A stretch of DNA of 64,000 nucleotides, from assembly GCF_004341825.1 (NCBI RefSeq), contig NZ_SMAG01000001.1, positions 558,001-622,000 of the forward strand, given 5' to 3'. This document shows positions 25,788 to 33,502 of this stretch, piece by piece (positions within the stretch are counted from its first letter, which is position 1; each line of letters opens with the position of its first letter). This DNA is from Hazenella coriacea (GTDB lineage: Bacteria; Bacillota; Bacilli; Thermoactinomycetales; Thermoactinomycetaceae). The position numbers and the translations under genes are program-made. The notes under the pieces were generated by a model. It searched no databases. It saw only the letters and a program-made list of their open reading frames with translations, and had not been told where the DNA came from.

Positions 25788-27542
25788 CTACACTTTTAAT
25801 CGTTCATGTTGCTGACGTAAATCCTTCACTTTTTCATCTGAAATCTCTTGAATCCCTAAGTCTACATGAACCATCTGTGTCTGGTCATCACGAATCCATG
25901 ACTGAACCGTAACACTTCGATTTTGATCTACATGTACTTGAATTACCAAAGGAGTACCTACACGAACCGGTCTTTCAAAATGAAAACGTGCGTTTTTTAA
26001 CCATTTTACATTCATCGCCTTGGGGTCCTCAGCCGTAAACAGCTCCAGCTCCATATAGTTGACATAATCATCTTCACGGCTTCCTGCTACAAAAAATCCT
26101 TGTTCAAATGTATGAGAGTATGGAATAGATTCTCCTTTTTTCACTAAAGTAACTGGATTCCCTTTTGCTACATTGATAAAAATGTTCTGGGGAAAAATAA
26201 GTCGATCTTCCACCCATTCCTGTTTTTCGATTTGATCTGTATCGTCTACATCACGCGCTTGCAATTTAATTTGATGTTGATAGTATGCATAAATAGCTGC
26301 TCCACGCGAAACAGATTCCATCGGATTGATGGTACATAATGGTTCGACTCGACCATCAAAAATCTCAAAAATGCGACCCTTGATGGTAGGATAGCTTGTC
26401 ATACCACCTACTAAAAAAATATGGTTGATATCACTCTTCGTTATAGGAATATTGGAGCTCTCAATCGCTTGATTAATTGGCTCCTCAATATTGATCCCTG
26501 AATACCCTCCCTGATAAAGTAAGGGTCGAATCGCTTCATCCAGCTCCCGTTTGGTAATCACCATTTCCGTTAATAAATCTTCATGCAAATCAAAAATCTC
26601 TTCATATGCAATAGATGCAAAAACTCCTGTCGAATCATGCCAATCAGCACCTTGGAAATCAATCCGATTTTGAACAGAAGTAGCGATCCACTTTTTCGCC
26701 TTTTCTGCCATATCAAGTAGGTTTTCACGAAGTTTACGGATAAAGTCAGTATCGAAGCGACGTTGTAAATCAGCCGGTTGCAGCCCTTTTTTCGTTAATA
26801 ATTGGTTTAATAAGTATTTCATGATCCTCTCATCAAAGTCGATCCCACCTAATTCTGTATACTGGGAAATAGAGAGATCTTGGATTACCATATGACTATT
26901 CACACCACGACTCACACGATGAATGGTGACATCACAAGTTCCTCCTCCCAAATCAAATACCATAATATTTTGTGGTTGATCCAGCTGAATCCGTCTATTT
27001 TGCTCATCTAAATGGCTTTCTTCATTCAAAAAATCTAGAATGGCAGCAGTGGGCTCAGGGATCAGTCTAATTTTTTCAGGATTAAATCCAGCTAACTGGG
27101 CCGCCTTAATCGTGGCATCTTGTTGTTGGAAATCAAAATTGGCTGGAACTGTAATGACCGCCCCCTCAATCTTCTGATTCAGATAATGATTCTCTACAGT
27201 ATTTTTTAGAGCACGTAACACAAAGGAACTAACTTCCTCGGGACGATATTCTTGGTTACCAGCAATGGTCCAGCTCACTTCATTCCCCATATGTCGCTTC
27301 ACTTTTCCCATCACTTGCTTGGGGTAAATACGTGCCATTTTCTTTGCATATTTCCCCACAAAAGGTTGTCCTTGTTTGTCCACATACAAAACACTAGGAA
27401 GTAACTTATCAAAACTCATCCCATGTTCATCTAATTGTCTTACTTCTAAGGTCTTGGTATGAATCTCTTGATTGACACTTCGATAAGCAATCGATACCGC
27501 AGAATTCGTTGTACCAAGATCAATGCCAACATATCTTTCCAT
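25788..27542 (-). CDS. Hsp70-family chaperone without lid (DnaK-like)
   Basis: The 584-residue protein has a full Hsp70 nucleotide-binding domain: GIDLGTTNSAV at 6-16 (phosphate 1), a VPANF segment near 133, EPTAAILDF at 163-171, FDLGGGTCDVTIH at 196-208 (phosphate 2) and VGGMTSYPTIK at 378-388 (adenosine motif). The part after 410 is a short beta-rich substrate-domain-like region that stops at 584, so the helical lid and the EEVD-type tail of DnaK are absent. It is therefore a specialised paralogue, not the housekeeping DnaK. The codon after the operon hairpin is the only sensible start. The gene lies between a GrpE-like and a HEAT-repeat gene. Confidence 0.92.
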   Translation of the reverse strand: MERYVGIDLGTTNSAVSIAYRSVNQEIHTKTLEVRQLDEHGMSFDKLLPSVLYVDKQGQPFVGKYAKKMARIYPKQVMGKVKRHMGNEVSWTIAGNQEYRPEEVSSFVLRALKNTVENHYLNQKIEGAVITVPANFDFQQQDATIKAAQLAGFNPEKIRLIPEPTAAILDFLNEESHLDEQNRRIQLDQPQNIMVFDLGGGTCDVTIHRVSRGVNSHMVIQDLSISQYTELGGIDFDERIMKYLLNQLLTKKGLQPADLQRRFDTDFIRKLRENLLDMAEKAKKWIATSVQNRIDFQGADWHDSTGVFASIAYEEIFDLHEDLLTEMVITKRELDEAIRPLLYQGGYSGINIEEPINQAIESSNIPITKSDINHIFLVGGMTSYPTIKGRIFEIFDGRVEPLCTINPMESVSRGAAIYAYYQHQIKLQARDVDDTDQIEKQEWVEDRLIFPQNIFINVAKGNPVTLVKKGESIPYSHTFEQGFFVAGSREDDYVNYMELELFTAEDPKAMNVKWLKNARFHFERPVRVGTPLVIQVHVDQNRSVTVQSWIRDDQTQMVHVDLGIQEISDEKVKDLRQQHERLKV

Positions 27543-27578
27543 GATATCTGGCGCCCAATAACGGGCGCCTCCCCCCTT
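27543..27578 (-). promoter_or_regulatory. Shine-Dalgarno, hairpin and start-codon arrangement of the Hsp70 gene
   Basis: On the reverse strand AAGGGGGGA is directly followed by GGCGCCC-GTTATT... written as a stem GGCGCCC / GGGCGCC with a 6-base loop, then AGATATC and the ATG. In linear RNA the ribosome site is about 27 bases from the start, too far, but the 20-base hairpin brings it to 7 bases. No other usable start or site is seen, so folding probably decides translation. Confidence 0.7.
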
Positions 27579-28978
27579 TACGTAAACATTTCTTCAACGA
27601 TGGGCAAAAAGATTGGCTTACCATGTAAACTCCAACCATGCCCCACGATCCGAACCGTTACCTTAGACTCATCAGTACAAATGGGCGCTTTGATCAGATA
27701 CTTCTGTGCCAACTCCTCTTTTTCCATCGTAAAAACATCCCCAATCTGATGCTGATAAGTATAAGGCTCAATTCCCGACATATGAAGTACATTAAACATC
27801 CTCATTAAACGACCTTTACTTTTCAGACCTTCAATCTCCAAGTGACCAATACTTTCCTCATAAAGTTCGTGTAATACAAACCGACTTGATTCCCCAGCTA
27901 ATTGCTGAATCAACTCAATTAATTTTCGATACATCAATGATTCCTGCTGTTTCTGTAGCTCATCCAATTGCCAATGGAGTCGTTCATTTTCTTTTCGTAG
28001 CCACTCGATTTCCTGATCTACATAATCATTGGCGGATGATTGAATCTTTTCAGAAACTGTATCTTCTAATTGATCAAGCGCGTGTCTCACACTCTCCAGC
28101 TTTTCTTTGATTGGAGACTGAACACTAATCCTATCACTCTGTGGCTCTGTAGTAACTGCAACACATAACTTGGTCGGATTTTTTATTTCATCCCTAGGCT
28201 CGATCGATGGAATGGTCACTTTTTCATCTAGTCTCTCTACCATTTCCTTTTGAACCGTAAAATGCAGAGAAATTTTTTCGCAGAAAGCAAAAACAAGAGG
28301 ATGACTAGTTTTTTCAAATCGTGATAGCAATAGATCTGCCATCCCTTGAGCAAATGGAAGACGTTCCAAACCTGTTACACGTTTATACTGCTTCATGCCT
28401 CGAAAACAAAGCTTCCCTTCTGCTTCCCGATAATAGAGGCGATCAAAGGACTGGAAAATAAGCTTCTTTCCATCTGTATCTTTAAATAGAGTCGGCAACA
28501 TCACCTTCGCCAAATCAACGAGCATCATCTCTCGTTCCACAAGCATCAATCCAAAACGAACAAACCATTCTGCAAAGGGAAGGATATCTTGGTTTAAATA
28601 CATAAAAGTCGATTCTGCATCTCCATGACATAGAGAAAAAAATGCACGTTTGCGATGGTCAAGACGCAAAGATAAACTATCTATAAATAAACGTGCCATC
28701 GTTTTATCAATCGCAGGCTGATTCTCTTGATTCCAAGATTTCGCTAAAATTTCAGCTAAATCCCCATTTTGTTCATAAGGGTGAAGTAAGATCGTCTCTT
28801 CTAACATTCGTTCTAATCCCCAGAAAAAGTGCTCACGGTCCTTGTTTGTTGTTAGACCAAACAACTGTAACATCTCTTTCAGCTCTTTTTCTGTATAACC
28901 GATCTTGTCACTGTTTATGTACAGCTCATGACTCCAACCTCGATGTTTTAACATTAAATCAAACATTTTTAATTCCAT
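27578..28978 (-). CDS. GrpE-like protein with long N-terminal helical domain
   Basis: From the ATG after GGAGGGTATCGGA the protein is 466 residues. The first about 290 residues are an unrecognised helical domain (MFDLMLKHRGWSHELYINSD...). A coiled coil follows (EWLRKENERLHWQLDELQKQQESL), then a segment ending KVTVRIVGHGWSLHGKPIFLPIVEEM that resembles the C-terminal beta wing of GrpE (V-x-GY-x-L-x-x-R-x-x-R-x-A-x-V). GrpE releases ADP from Hsp70, and this gene sits directly before an Hsp70 gene, so a dedicated exchange factor is inferred. It overlaps the upstream nuclease gene by 20 bases. Confidence 0.6.
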   Translation of the reverse strand: MELKMFDLMLKHRGWSHELYINSDKIGYTEKELKEMLQLFGLTTNKDREHFFWGLERMLEETILLHPYEQNGDLAEILAKSWNQENQPAIDKTMARLFIDSLSLRLDHRKRAFFSLCHGDAESTFMYLNQDILPFAEWFVRFGLMLVEREMMLVDLAKVMLPTLFKDTDGKKLIFQSFDRLYYREAEGKLCFRGMKQYKRVTGLERLPFAQGMADLLLSRFEKTSHPLVFAFCEKISLHFTVQKEMVERLDEKVTIPSIEPRDEIKNPTKLCVAVTTEPQSDRISVQSPIKEKLESVRHALDQLEDTVSEKIQSSANDYVDQEIEWLRKENERLHWQLDELQKQQESLMYRKLIELIQQLAGESSRFVLHELYEESIGHLEIEGLKSKGRLMRMFNVLHMSGIEPYTYQHQIGDVFTMEKEELAQKYLIKAPICTDESKVTVRIVGHGWSLHGKPIFLPIVEEMFT

Positions 28979-31349
28979 TCCGATACCCTCCAAAAAGGCG
29001 ATATGTCACTCCATTTTTAGTGGAAATTACTTGTTTTCCAGTGATCTTTAATAATTCCTCAATATTGCGAAAAGGTGAAAGAACTGTATTCGGAAAAGAA
29101 GCCATCGACTTCGAATCACCATGAACAAGTAAAACAGTATGAGGATTGACATGTAAAACGGTCTGCAAGATTTCCTCTATGCTTACATGGGCGGAGAGTC
29201 GATAGTTAAAGCACTCAGCTTGACATTCCTGCCACTTTCCATTTACCCATAATTTCTTTGATTGCTGAAGATACCTTCCAGGGCTCTCTTCATCCAGGTA
29301 CCCAGTAAACGCAATCCCATGTCGAGCATCATCCATCAATGCCTGGGCATATTTGAATGAAGTACTACCCTCCAATAACATTCCAGAGCTTGCGATTACA
29401 CAACATCCACCTGTAGCCACCGATTGGAGCCACAACTCTTCACTATCTAATGAATCGATCAGATCTTTGGCATAGTGGACTCCACTTCCCACGAGTCTAT
29501 GTGCATGACCCTTTTGTAAAAGTAGGGATTCATATAATTGCGTGATTTCAGATACCATCCCATCCAAGTACACAGGGAAAGGAATCGATTGGATCTCATC
29601 AAACCAAGCTCGAAATAAACAAATGATTTCTTGTGCTCTCCCCAGTGCAAAAGCGGGAATCAGTACTGAGCCACCACGATTGATCACCTGTTTCATCTGC
29701 TGGATAAATAGGTGAATCTGCTGTTGGCGCGGGATCGATCTCATCGGTTGCCATCCATACGTACTCTCCGTAATCACAATATCTGCTCGTAAATCTGTAG
29801 GTAGTTGTAATCCTTTGACTGTAAATTGATCAGTTAAGCTATAGTCACCAGTAACAAAAATTCTGGTACCCTCGATTTCAATCAATAAACTAATAGCTCC
29901 TAGAATATGTCCTGCTTCCAAAAAAGTAATCTTCCAAGACTGCCCTTTGGATGGAATAAAAAAAGTCCCTTCTTTCACCTGGATCTGGGCAAGAATGGCT
30001 TCAAGATCAACATTTTTAACTCTTCTTGATCGCTCTGTAGCCTTTAACATCATTCGCATCAATTGTTTCGTCTCGTTACTTGTGTAAATAGGAAGATGAG
30101 GATTTTGATGATAAATCTCAGGAACAGCTCCACAATGATCTAAATGGGCATGAGTGACAATAAGTGCATCAATCTGATCAAAGTGAATCCCTCGTTCCTC
30201 CAAGATTGAAAAATCAGGACTTTCCAGTTCACCATTTACCACCAATCCTGAATCAATTAACAAATGGTGATGATTTACTGATAAAAGGATCGAAGAGCCA
30301 CCCACTTGATCTCCTCCCCCAATTACCGTAACCTTTACCGAGGCTTGTGGTTGTTGAAAAAGGGGTTTATGGACATCATTCAACATCTGATACATTTGAA
30401 TCGCACTGGGTAAATCGGCATGATGATGAAAAACTGAACAGAAAAAAGAGTAAGCGTGGATTCCCGCAGAAAGAATATAAGCTTGTAATGAAGTCCAATC
30501 CGTCAGAATGACTTCATCTTGTGGAATCGGCTTTGAGCACTTAATTGCATCGACTAGCTGTCTATAAGACTGCTGCTTTTTTACCAATAACGGATGTTCA
30601 AAGCGATAGCTTTGAATCCAGTCATCGTCCACTCGTTCTGTATCATTTTCCAATTGTTCAATGAATGATAGGAAAAGTCGTGTCTCTTCGTTACAACGAC
30701 TCTTGATCTTCCAACTATCTTTTCTTTCCTTTAATATGGAGGTTTCATCTAAAAAGATGCTCCAAACCATCATTTCATTTTCAAACTGGAGAAATGAGCT
30801 TTCTAGACACATCCATTTACGGAGAAAAAAACGAGCTTGGGGAATTTGACTTTGTTGCACTTCCAATTGGACGAGGAGTCGAAGGAGATCCACATAGTGG
30901 GTGGCAAAATACTCACTTTGCTCAAAAAAATGCAACTCAACCTCTTCAACTACAGATAACACTTGCTGATAAACATCAACTCCTGCATAAGTTAATTCCC
31001 ATAAAAGCTGGATATGTGCCAAACTAGACGAATGAAAAGTCATGCAACTGTGAAACCACTTCAGTTCATCCAGAGGTCGGGATAACTCTCGCCAACACTG
31101 GAGAAAGAGACTCCCTAACTGTTCATCTGATGGATAATCGTGGAACGATCTCTTTACAATTTCGTAAGCTTGTTGCTTCTTCTTTTGTCGATAAAAAAAA
31201 GTTGCTACGCGCACGAGATGAATCCTTTTTACTTCCACATGACCATTGATGATCTGTTCATAGATCCATTGATAATCCATTTCAGCTTCTACCAAGCAAT
31301 GTCGATTTTCATGATGAATCGCTCGTTGAAAGCGATCCTCTAAGTCCAC
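28959..31349 (-). CDS. Beta-CASP metallo-beta-lactamase nuclease with helical N-terminal domain
   Basis: The 796-residue protein is two parts. Residues 1 to about 335 are helical repeats, TPR-like in texture, with no known motif. Residues about 338-796 form a beta-CASP RNA-processing nuclease: H400-AHLDH, EAGH481, GD at 501-502, the beta-CASP motif TESTYG at 527-532, SAH at 719-721 and VHGD at 742-745. All ligands needed for the two metal ions and the beta-CASP motifs are present, so it should be active as an endo- or exonuclease of the CPSF73/YSH1 type. It is the first gene of the five-gene operon. Confidence 0.9.
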   Translation of the reverse strand: MDLEDRFQRAIHHENRHCLVEAEMDYQWIYEQIINGHVEVKRIHLVRVATFFYRQKKKQQAYEIVKRSFHDYPSDEQLGSLFLQCWRELSRPLDELKWFHSCMTFHSSSLAHIQLLWELTYAGVDVYQQVLSVVEEVELHFFEQSEYFATHYVDLLRLLVQLEVQQSQIPQARFFLRKWMCLESSFLQFENEMMVWSIFLDETSILKERKDSWKIKSRCNEETRLFLSFIEQLENDTERVDDDWIQSYRFEHPLLVKKQQSYRQLVDAIKCSKPIPQDEVILTDWTSLQAYILSAGIHAYSFFCSVFHHHADLPSAIQMYQMLNDVHKPLFQQPQASVKVTVIGGGDQVGGSSILLSVNHHHLLIDSGLVVNGELESPDFSILEERGIHFDQIDALIVTHAHLDHCGAVPEIYHQNPHLPIYTSNETKQLMRMMLKATERSRRVKNVDLEAILAQIQVKEGTFFIPSKGQSWKITFLEAGHILGAISLLIEIEGTRIFVTGDYSLTDQFTVKGLQLPTDLRADIVITESTYGWQPMRSIPRQQQIHLFIQQMKQVINRGGSVLIPAFALGRAQEIICLFRAWFDEIQSIPFPVYLDGMVSEITQLYESLLLQKGHAHRLVGSGVHYAKDLIDSLDSEELWLQSVATGGCCVIASSGMLLEGSTSFKYAQALMDDARHGIAFTGYLDEESPGRYLQQSKKLWVNGKWQECQAECFNYRLSAHVSIEEILQTVLHVNPHTVLLVHGDSKSMASFPNTVLSPFRNIEELLKITGKQVISTKNGVTYRLFGGYRNGIKNV

Positions 31350-31570
31350 TCTATCATCTCCTTTTTGAAAATAATATCAAAATAGAGGAACTTTTTGAAA
31401 GTATTATTTTCCTACCCACCATCAAAGTTGACGGAGCTCGATTTTCATGCACAAAGGCATTTCAGGCGAAAAATCGGCTTCTAACATAGGTAAATGGTCA
31501 TCACTTTGTTCTCCCTCTATTTTTAAAATCAAACACAAACAATATGATTTACATATACCTCAAGCTTGAG

Positions 31571-31621
31571 ATACATATATTATTCACTACAGTATTATAA
31601 TTCCCTGTATACATATATCAA
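31571..31621 (-). promoter_or_regulatory. Promoter of the beta-CASP/Hsp70 operon with flanking repeats
   Basis: On the reverse strand TTGATA (31616-31621) and TATAAT (31594-31599) are 16 bases apart, a near-consensus sigma-A promoter. The repeat ATACATATAT occurs at 31609-31618, overlapping the -35 and spacer, and again at 31571-31580, just after the expected start of transcription. This is a classical layout for a repressor. The leader would be about 240 bases. Confidence 0.6.
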
Positions 31622-31723
31622 AAACTTATGAAATTTATATAAACAGATGTAAAAAGGAAGAAAACCCTGATCTTATTAATGAAAATCGATTTATATAGAT
31701 TTAATCTAATCAAGGTTTTCAAA

Positions 31724-31770
31724 GCAACAACCCGACGGGATTTGGATCAATCATGTGACTAACATGGCTC
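31724..31770 (-). repeat. Fragment of the intergenic repeat (copy C, inverted)
   Basis: Read on the reverse strand it gives TTAGTCACATGATTGATCC then AAATCCCGTCGGGTTGTTGC, matching the left end of copies A and B (TTAGTCACCTATGGATCC, AGATCCCGTCGGGTCG). The rest of the element is missing. It lies 10 bases after the WYL gene stop. Confidence 0.6.
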
Positions 31771-31780
31771 ATATCGAGTA

Positions 31781-32794
31781 TCATAAAGCATAATTCATAT
31801 ATATTTGTTCAATCTCTTCCTTCATTCGCTTAACCAGAGGTTCAGGGGAAATAACCCTAGCATTCTTCCCACAAGAAAGGAGCCATTGAACAAAACCATC
31901 ACTTACTTTCGCCTCAGTAGTAATCTCAAAACAGTGATCATCTACTTTTTTGATGGGAACATGAATTCCAAATCGATCAATAACCACTGTGGCCATATGA
32001 TTAGAAAAACGGATCGTTACCAATTGGTCAGGTCCATTGTACATATTAAAGACATTTTTTGCGTAACTATTTAGATCGAAAAATTGATAATCATAGCTTT
32101 GCTCAGTGATTTCAACATCACGCATTCGATCAACTCGGTAATGTTTAATCTTCTCTTCAGGTAGAAAGAAGCCTATTAAATAATAATTATCTTGGTTCCA
32201 TATAAGTTCTAGCGGTCTGACAAAATACCATTCTCCATTACGCTTGGCAATAAACTTTTTTTCCACATTATATTGACCATAGTGGAAACGAATGATCTTT
32301 CTCTCTGCCATCGCGTTTTGAATTCGATCAATGGTAAACCGTGTCTCTCTATTTTCATCCTTATAGGAACTGCTGATGCGGAACCTGATATCTAAGGTTT
32401 TAGCCATATGTACACTAGTAAGACGTTTTAGCTTTTCTAATAATCGTTCGGTATCTGTCAAAGAAACAAATCGAGCTGACGCTACAGCATCTATCAACAT
32501 TCGTAATTCATGGGCTTCAAACAATCGATTTTGATAACTGTATAACTTTTTCCCTTTATCCCCGATATTTTCGATAATTTCAAATCCCTGGGCTCGCAAC
32601 GTATGAATATCACGTCGAACTGCCTTTGTACCAATCTGTACAATCGAGTCATCTGGACCAAATGACATTTTTAGCTTCTCTACTAATTGGTTCAGAGTTA
32701 ATTCGTTCTCTTCATCTGTTTCTTGTTCGAAAATCTCTCGAAGCTTTAAAAGTCTCGATCCATTACTCACTCGATCTTTCGTATCCTCTATCAT
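31781..32794 (-). CDS. WYL-domain transcriptional regulator
   Basis: The protein has an N-terminal winged helix (RLLKLREIFEQ...GTKAVRRDIHTLRAQGFEII) and a WYL domain (NAMAERKIIRFHYGQY, GEWYFVRPLELIWNQDNYYLIGFF, KHYRVDRM) plus the C-terminal WCX part ending LVKRMKEEIEQIY. WYL proteins sense ligands, often nucleic acids or nucleotides, and frequently control phage-defence or DNA-damage genes. I chose the ATG after GGTGGAG (9 bases); another in-frame ATG lies 18 bases upstream. It lies on the same strand just upstream of the beta-CASP/Hsp70 promoter and is its likely regulator. Confidence 0.88.
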   Translation of the reverse strand: MIEDTKDRVSNGSRLLKLREIFEQETDEENELTLNQLVEKLKMSFGPDDSIVQIGTKAVRRDIHTLRAQGFEIIENIGDKGKKLYSYQNRLFEAHELRMLIDAVASARFVSLTDTERLLEKLKRLTSVHMAKTLDIRFRISSSYKDENRETRFTIDRIQNAMAERKIIRFHYGQYNVEKKFIAKRNGEWYFVRPLELIWNQDNYYLIGFFLPEEKIKHYRVDRMRDVEITEQSYDYQFFDLNSYAKNVFNMYNGPDQLVTIRFSNHMATVVIDRFGIHVPIKKVDDHCFEITTEAKVSDGFVQWLLSCGKNARVISPEPLVKRMKEEIEQIYMNYAL

Positions 32795-32935
32795 CTTATA
32801 CCACTCCACCATCTTTCTTCCTCAAGGGCTACTACTTCTACTCGCCCTATAAAGTCCATTATAATAGTTTCTAATTTTTTATACATTGGATTCTAATATT
32901 TCTACATAATTTAGGTGTTTTATATCCATTAATAG

Positions 32936-33502
32936 CTATCTTAATAGAAAAGGGAAGAAACGTTTCTTTTCTCCCATCGATTCTTGGTAAGAAGTATACG
33001 TTAAAAGCGCTTTTTCCTCTATAGGAATGCGGATGGCTAATAAAACATAGGTATTCAGGATCGATATACTTAAAGCAGTCCAATAGGCTCCAAAAATAAG
33101 TGGAAAAACTAGCACCTCTAGCATCACCACCAAGTAATTGGGGTGACGCAGATATCGATATGGACCTTTCATTTGCAATGAGCTTTGAGGTACAATCCAA
33201 ATCTTTGTATTCCAATATCTCCCGAGGGAGCGTATACACCAGATCCGTAAAACTTGGGTCAATAAAAAAAGGGCAAGTGGGAATCCAACCCACGCGGGTA
33301 CTTGGGCACCTAATAACACTTCAAGTAAAATTCCTGCAAAAAATAAAACATGAGTGATCCAGATCATAGGGTAATGTTTTCTTCCAACTTCAAATCCACC
33401 CTTCAGCTTCAACCAACGCTCATTTTTCTTAGCAAGATATAACTCATACACCCGTTGTACAATAACTGCCAACCAAAGAAATAGCCATCCACTCATCTGC
33501 AT
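32936..33502 (-). CDS. bpsB: Alkylpyrone O-methyltransferase, ICMT-like (BpsB/YpbQ)
   Basis: The 188-residue integral membrane protein belongs to the isoprenylcysteine carboxyl methyltransferase-like family. The SAM-binding signature GPYRYLRHPNYLVVMLEV at about 113-130 is intact. In B. subtilis BpsB methylates the alkylpyrones made by BpsA. The start ATG overlaps the polyketide synthase stop as TGATG and follows GGAGGGAGTG, so the two are translationally coupled. Confidence 0.88.
   Translation of the reverse strand: MQMSGWLFLWLAVIVQRVYELYLAKKNERWLKLKGGFEVGRKHYPMIWITHVLFFAGILLEVLLGAQVPAWVGFPLALFLLTQVLRIWCIRSLGRYWNTKIWIVPQSSLQMKGPYRYLRHPNYLVVMLEVLVFPLIFGAYWTALSISILNTYVLLAIRIPIEEKALLTYTSYQESMGEKKRFFPFLLR

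Larger units (their letters stand above)
31350..31780. other. Regulatory intergenic region upstream of the beta-CASP/Hsp70 operon
   Basis: No gene is seen in this 431-base stretch. It holds a promoter at 31594-31621, two identical 10-base repeats flanking it, a 12-bp palindrome CTCAAGCTTGAG at 31559-31570, an inverted repeat CGATTTTC...GAAAAATCG at about 31438-31472 in the untranslated leader, and a fragment of the intergenic repeat at its far end. Confidence 0.55.

Noticed and set aside
32871-33293. Reverse frame of 140 codons inside bpsB
   Set aside because: It is out of frame with the conserved methyltransferase motif and has no ribosome site.
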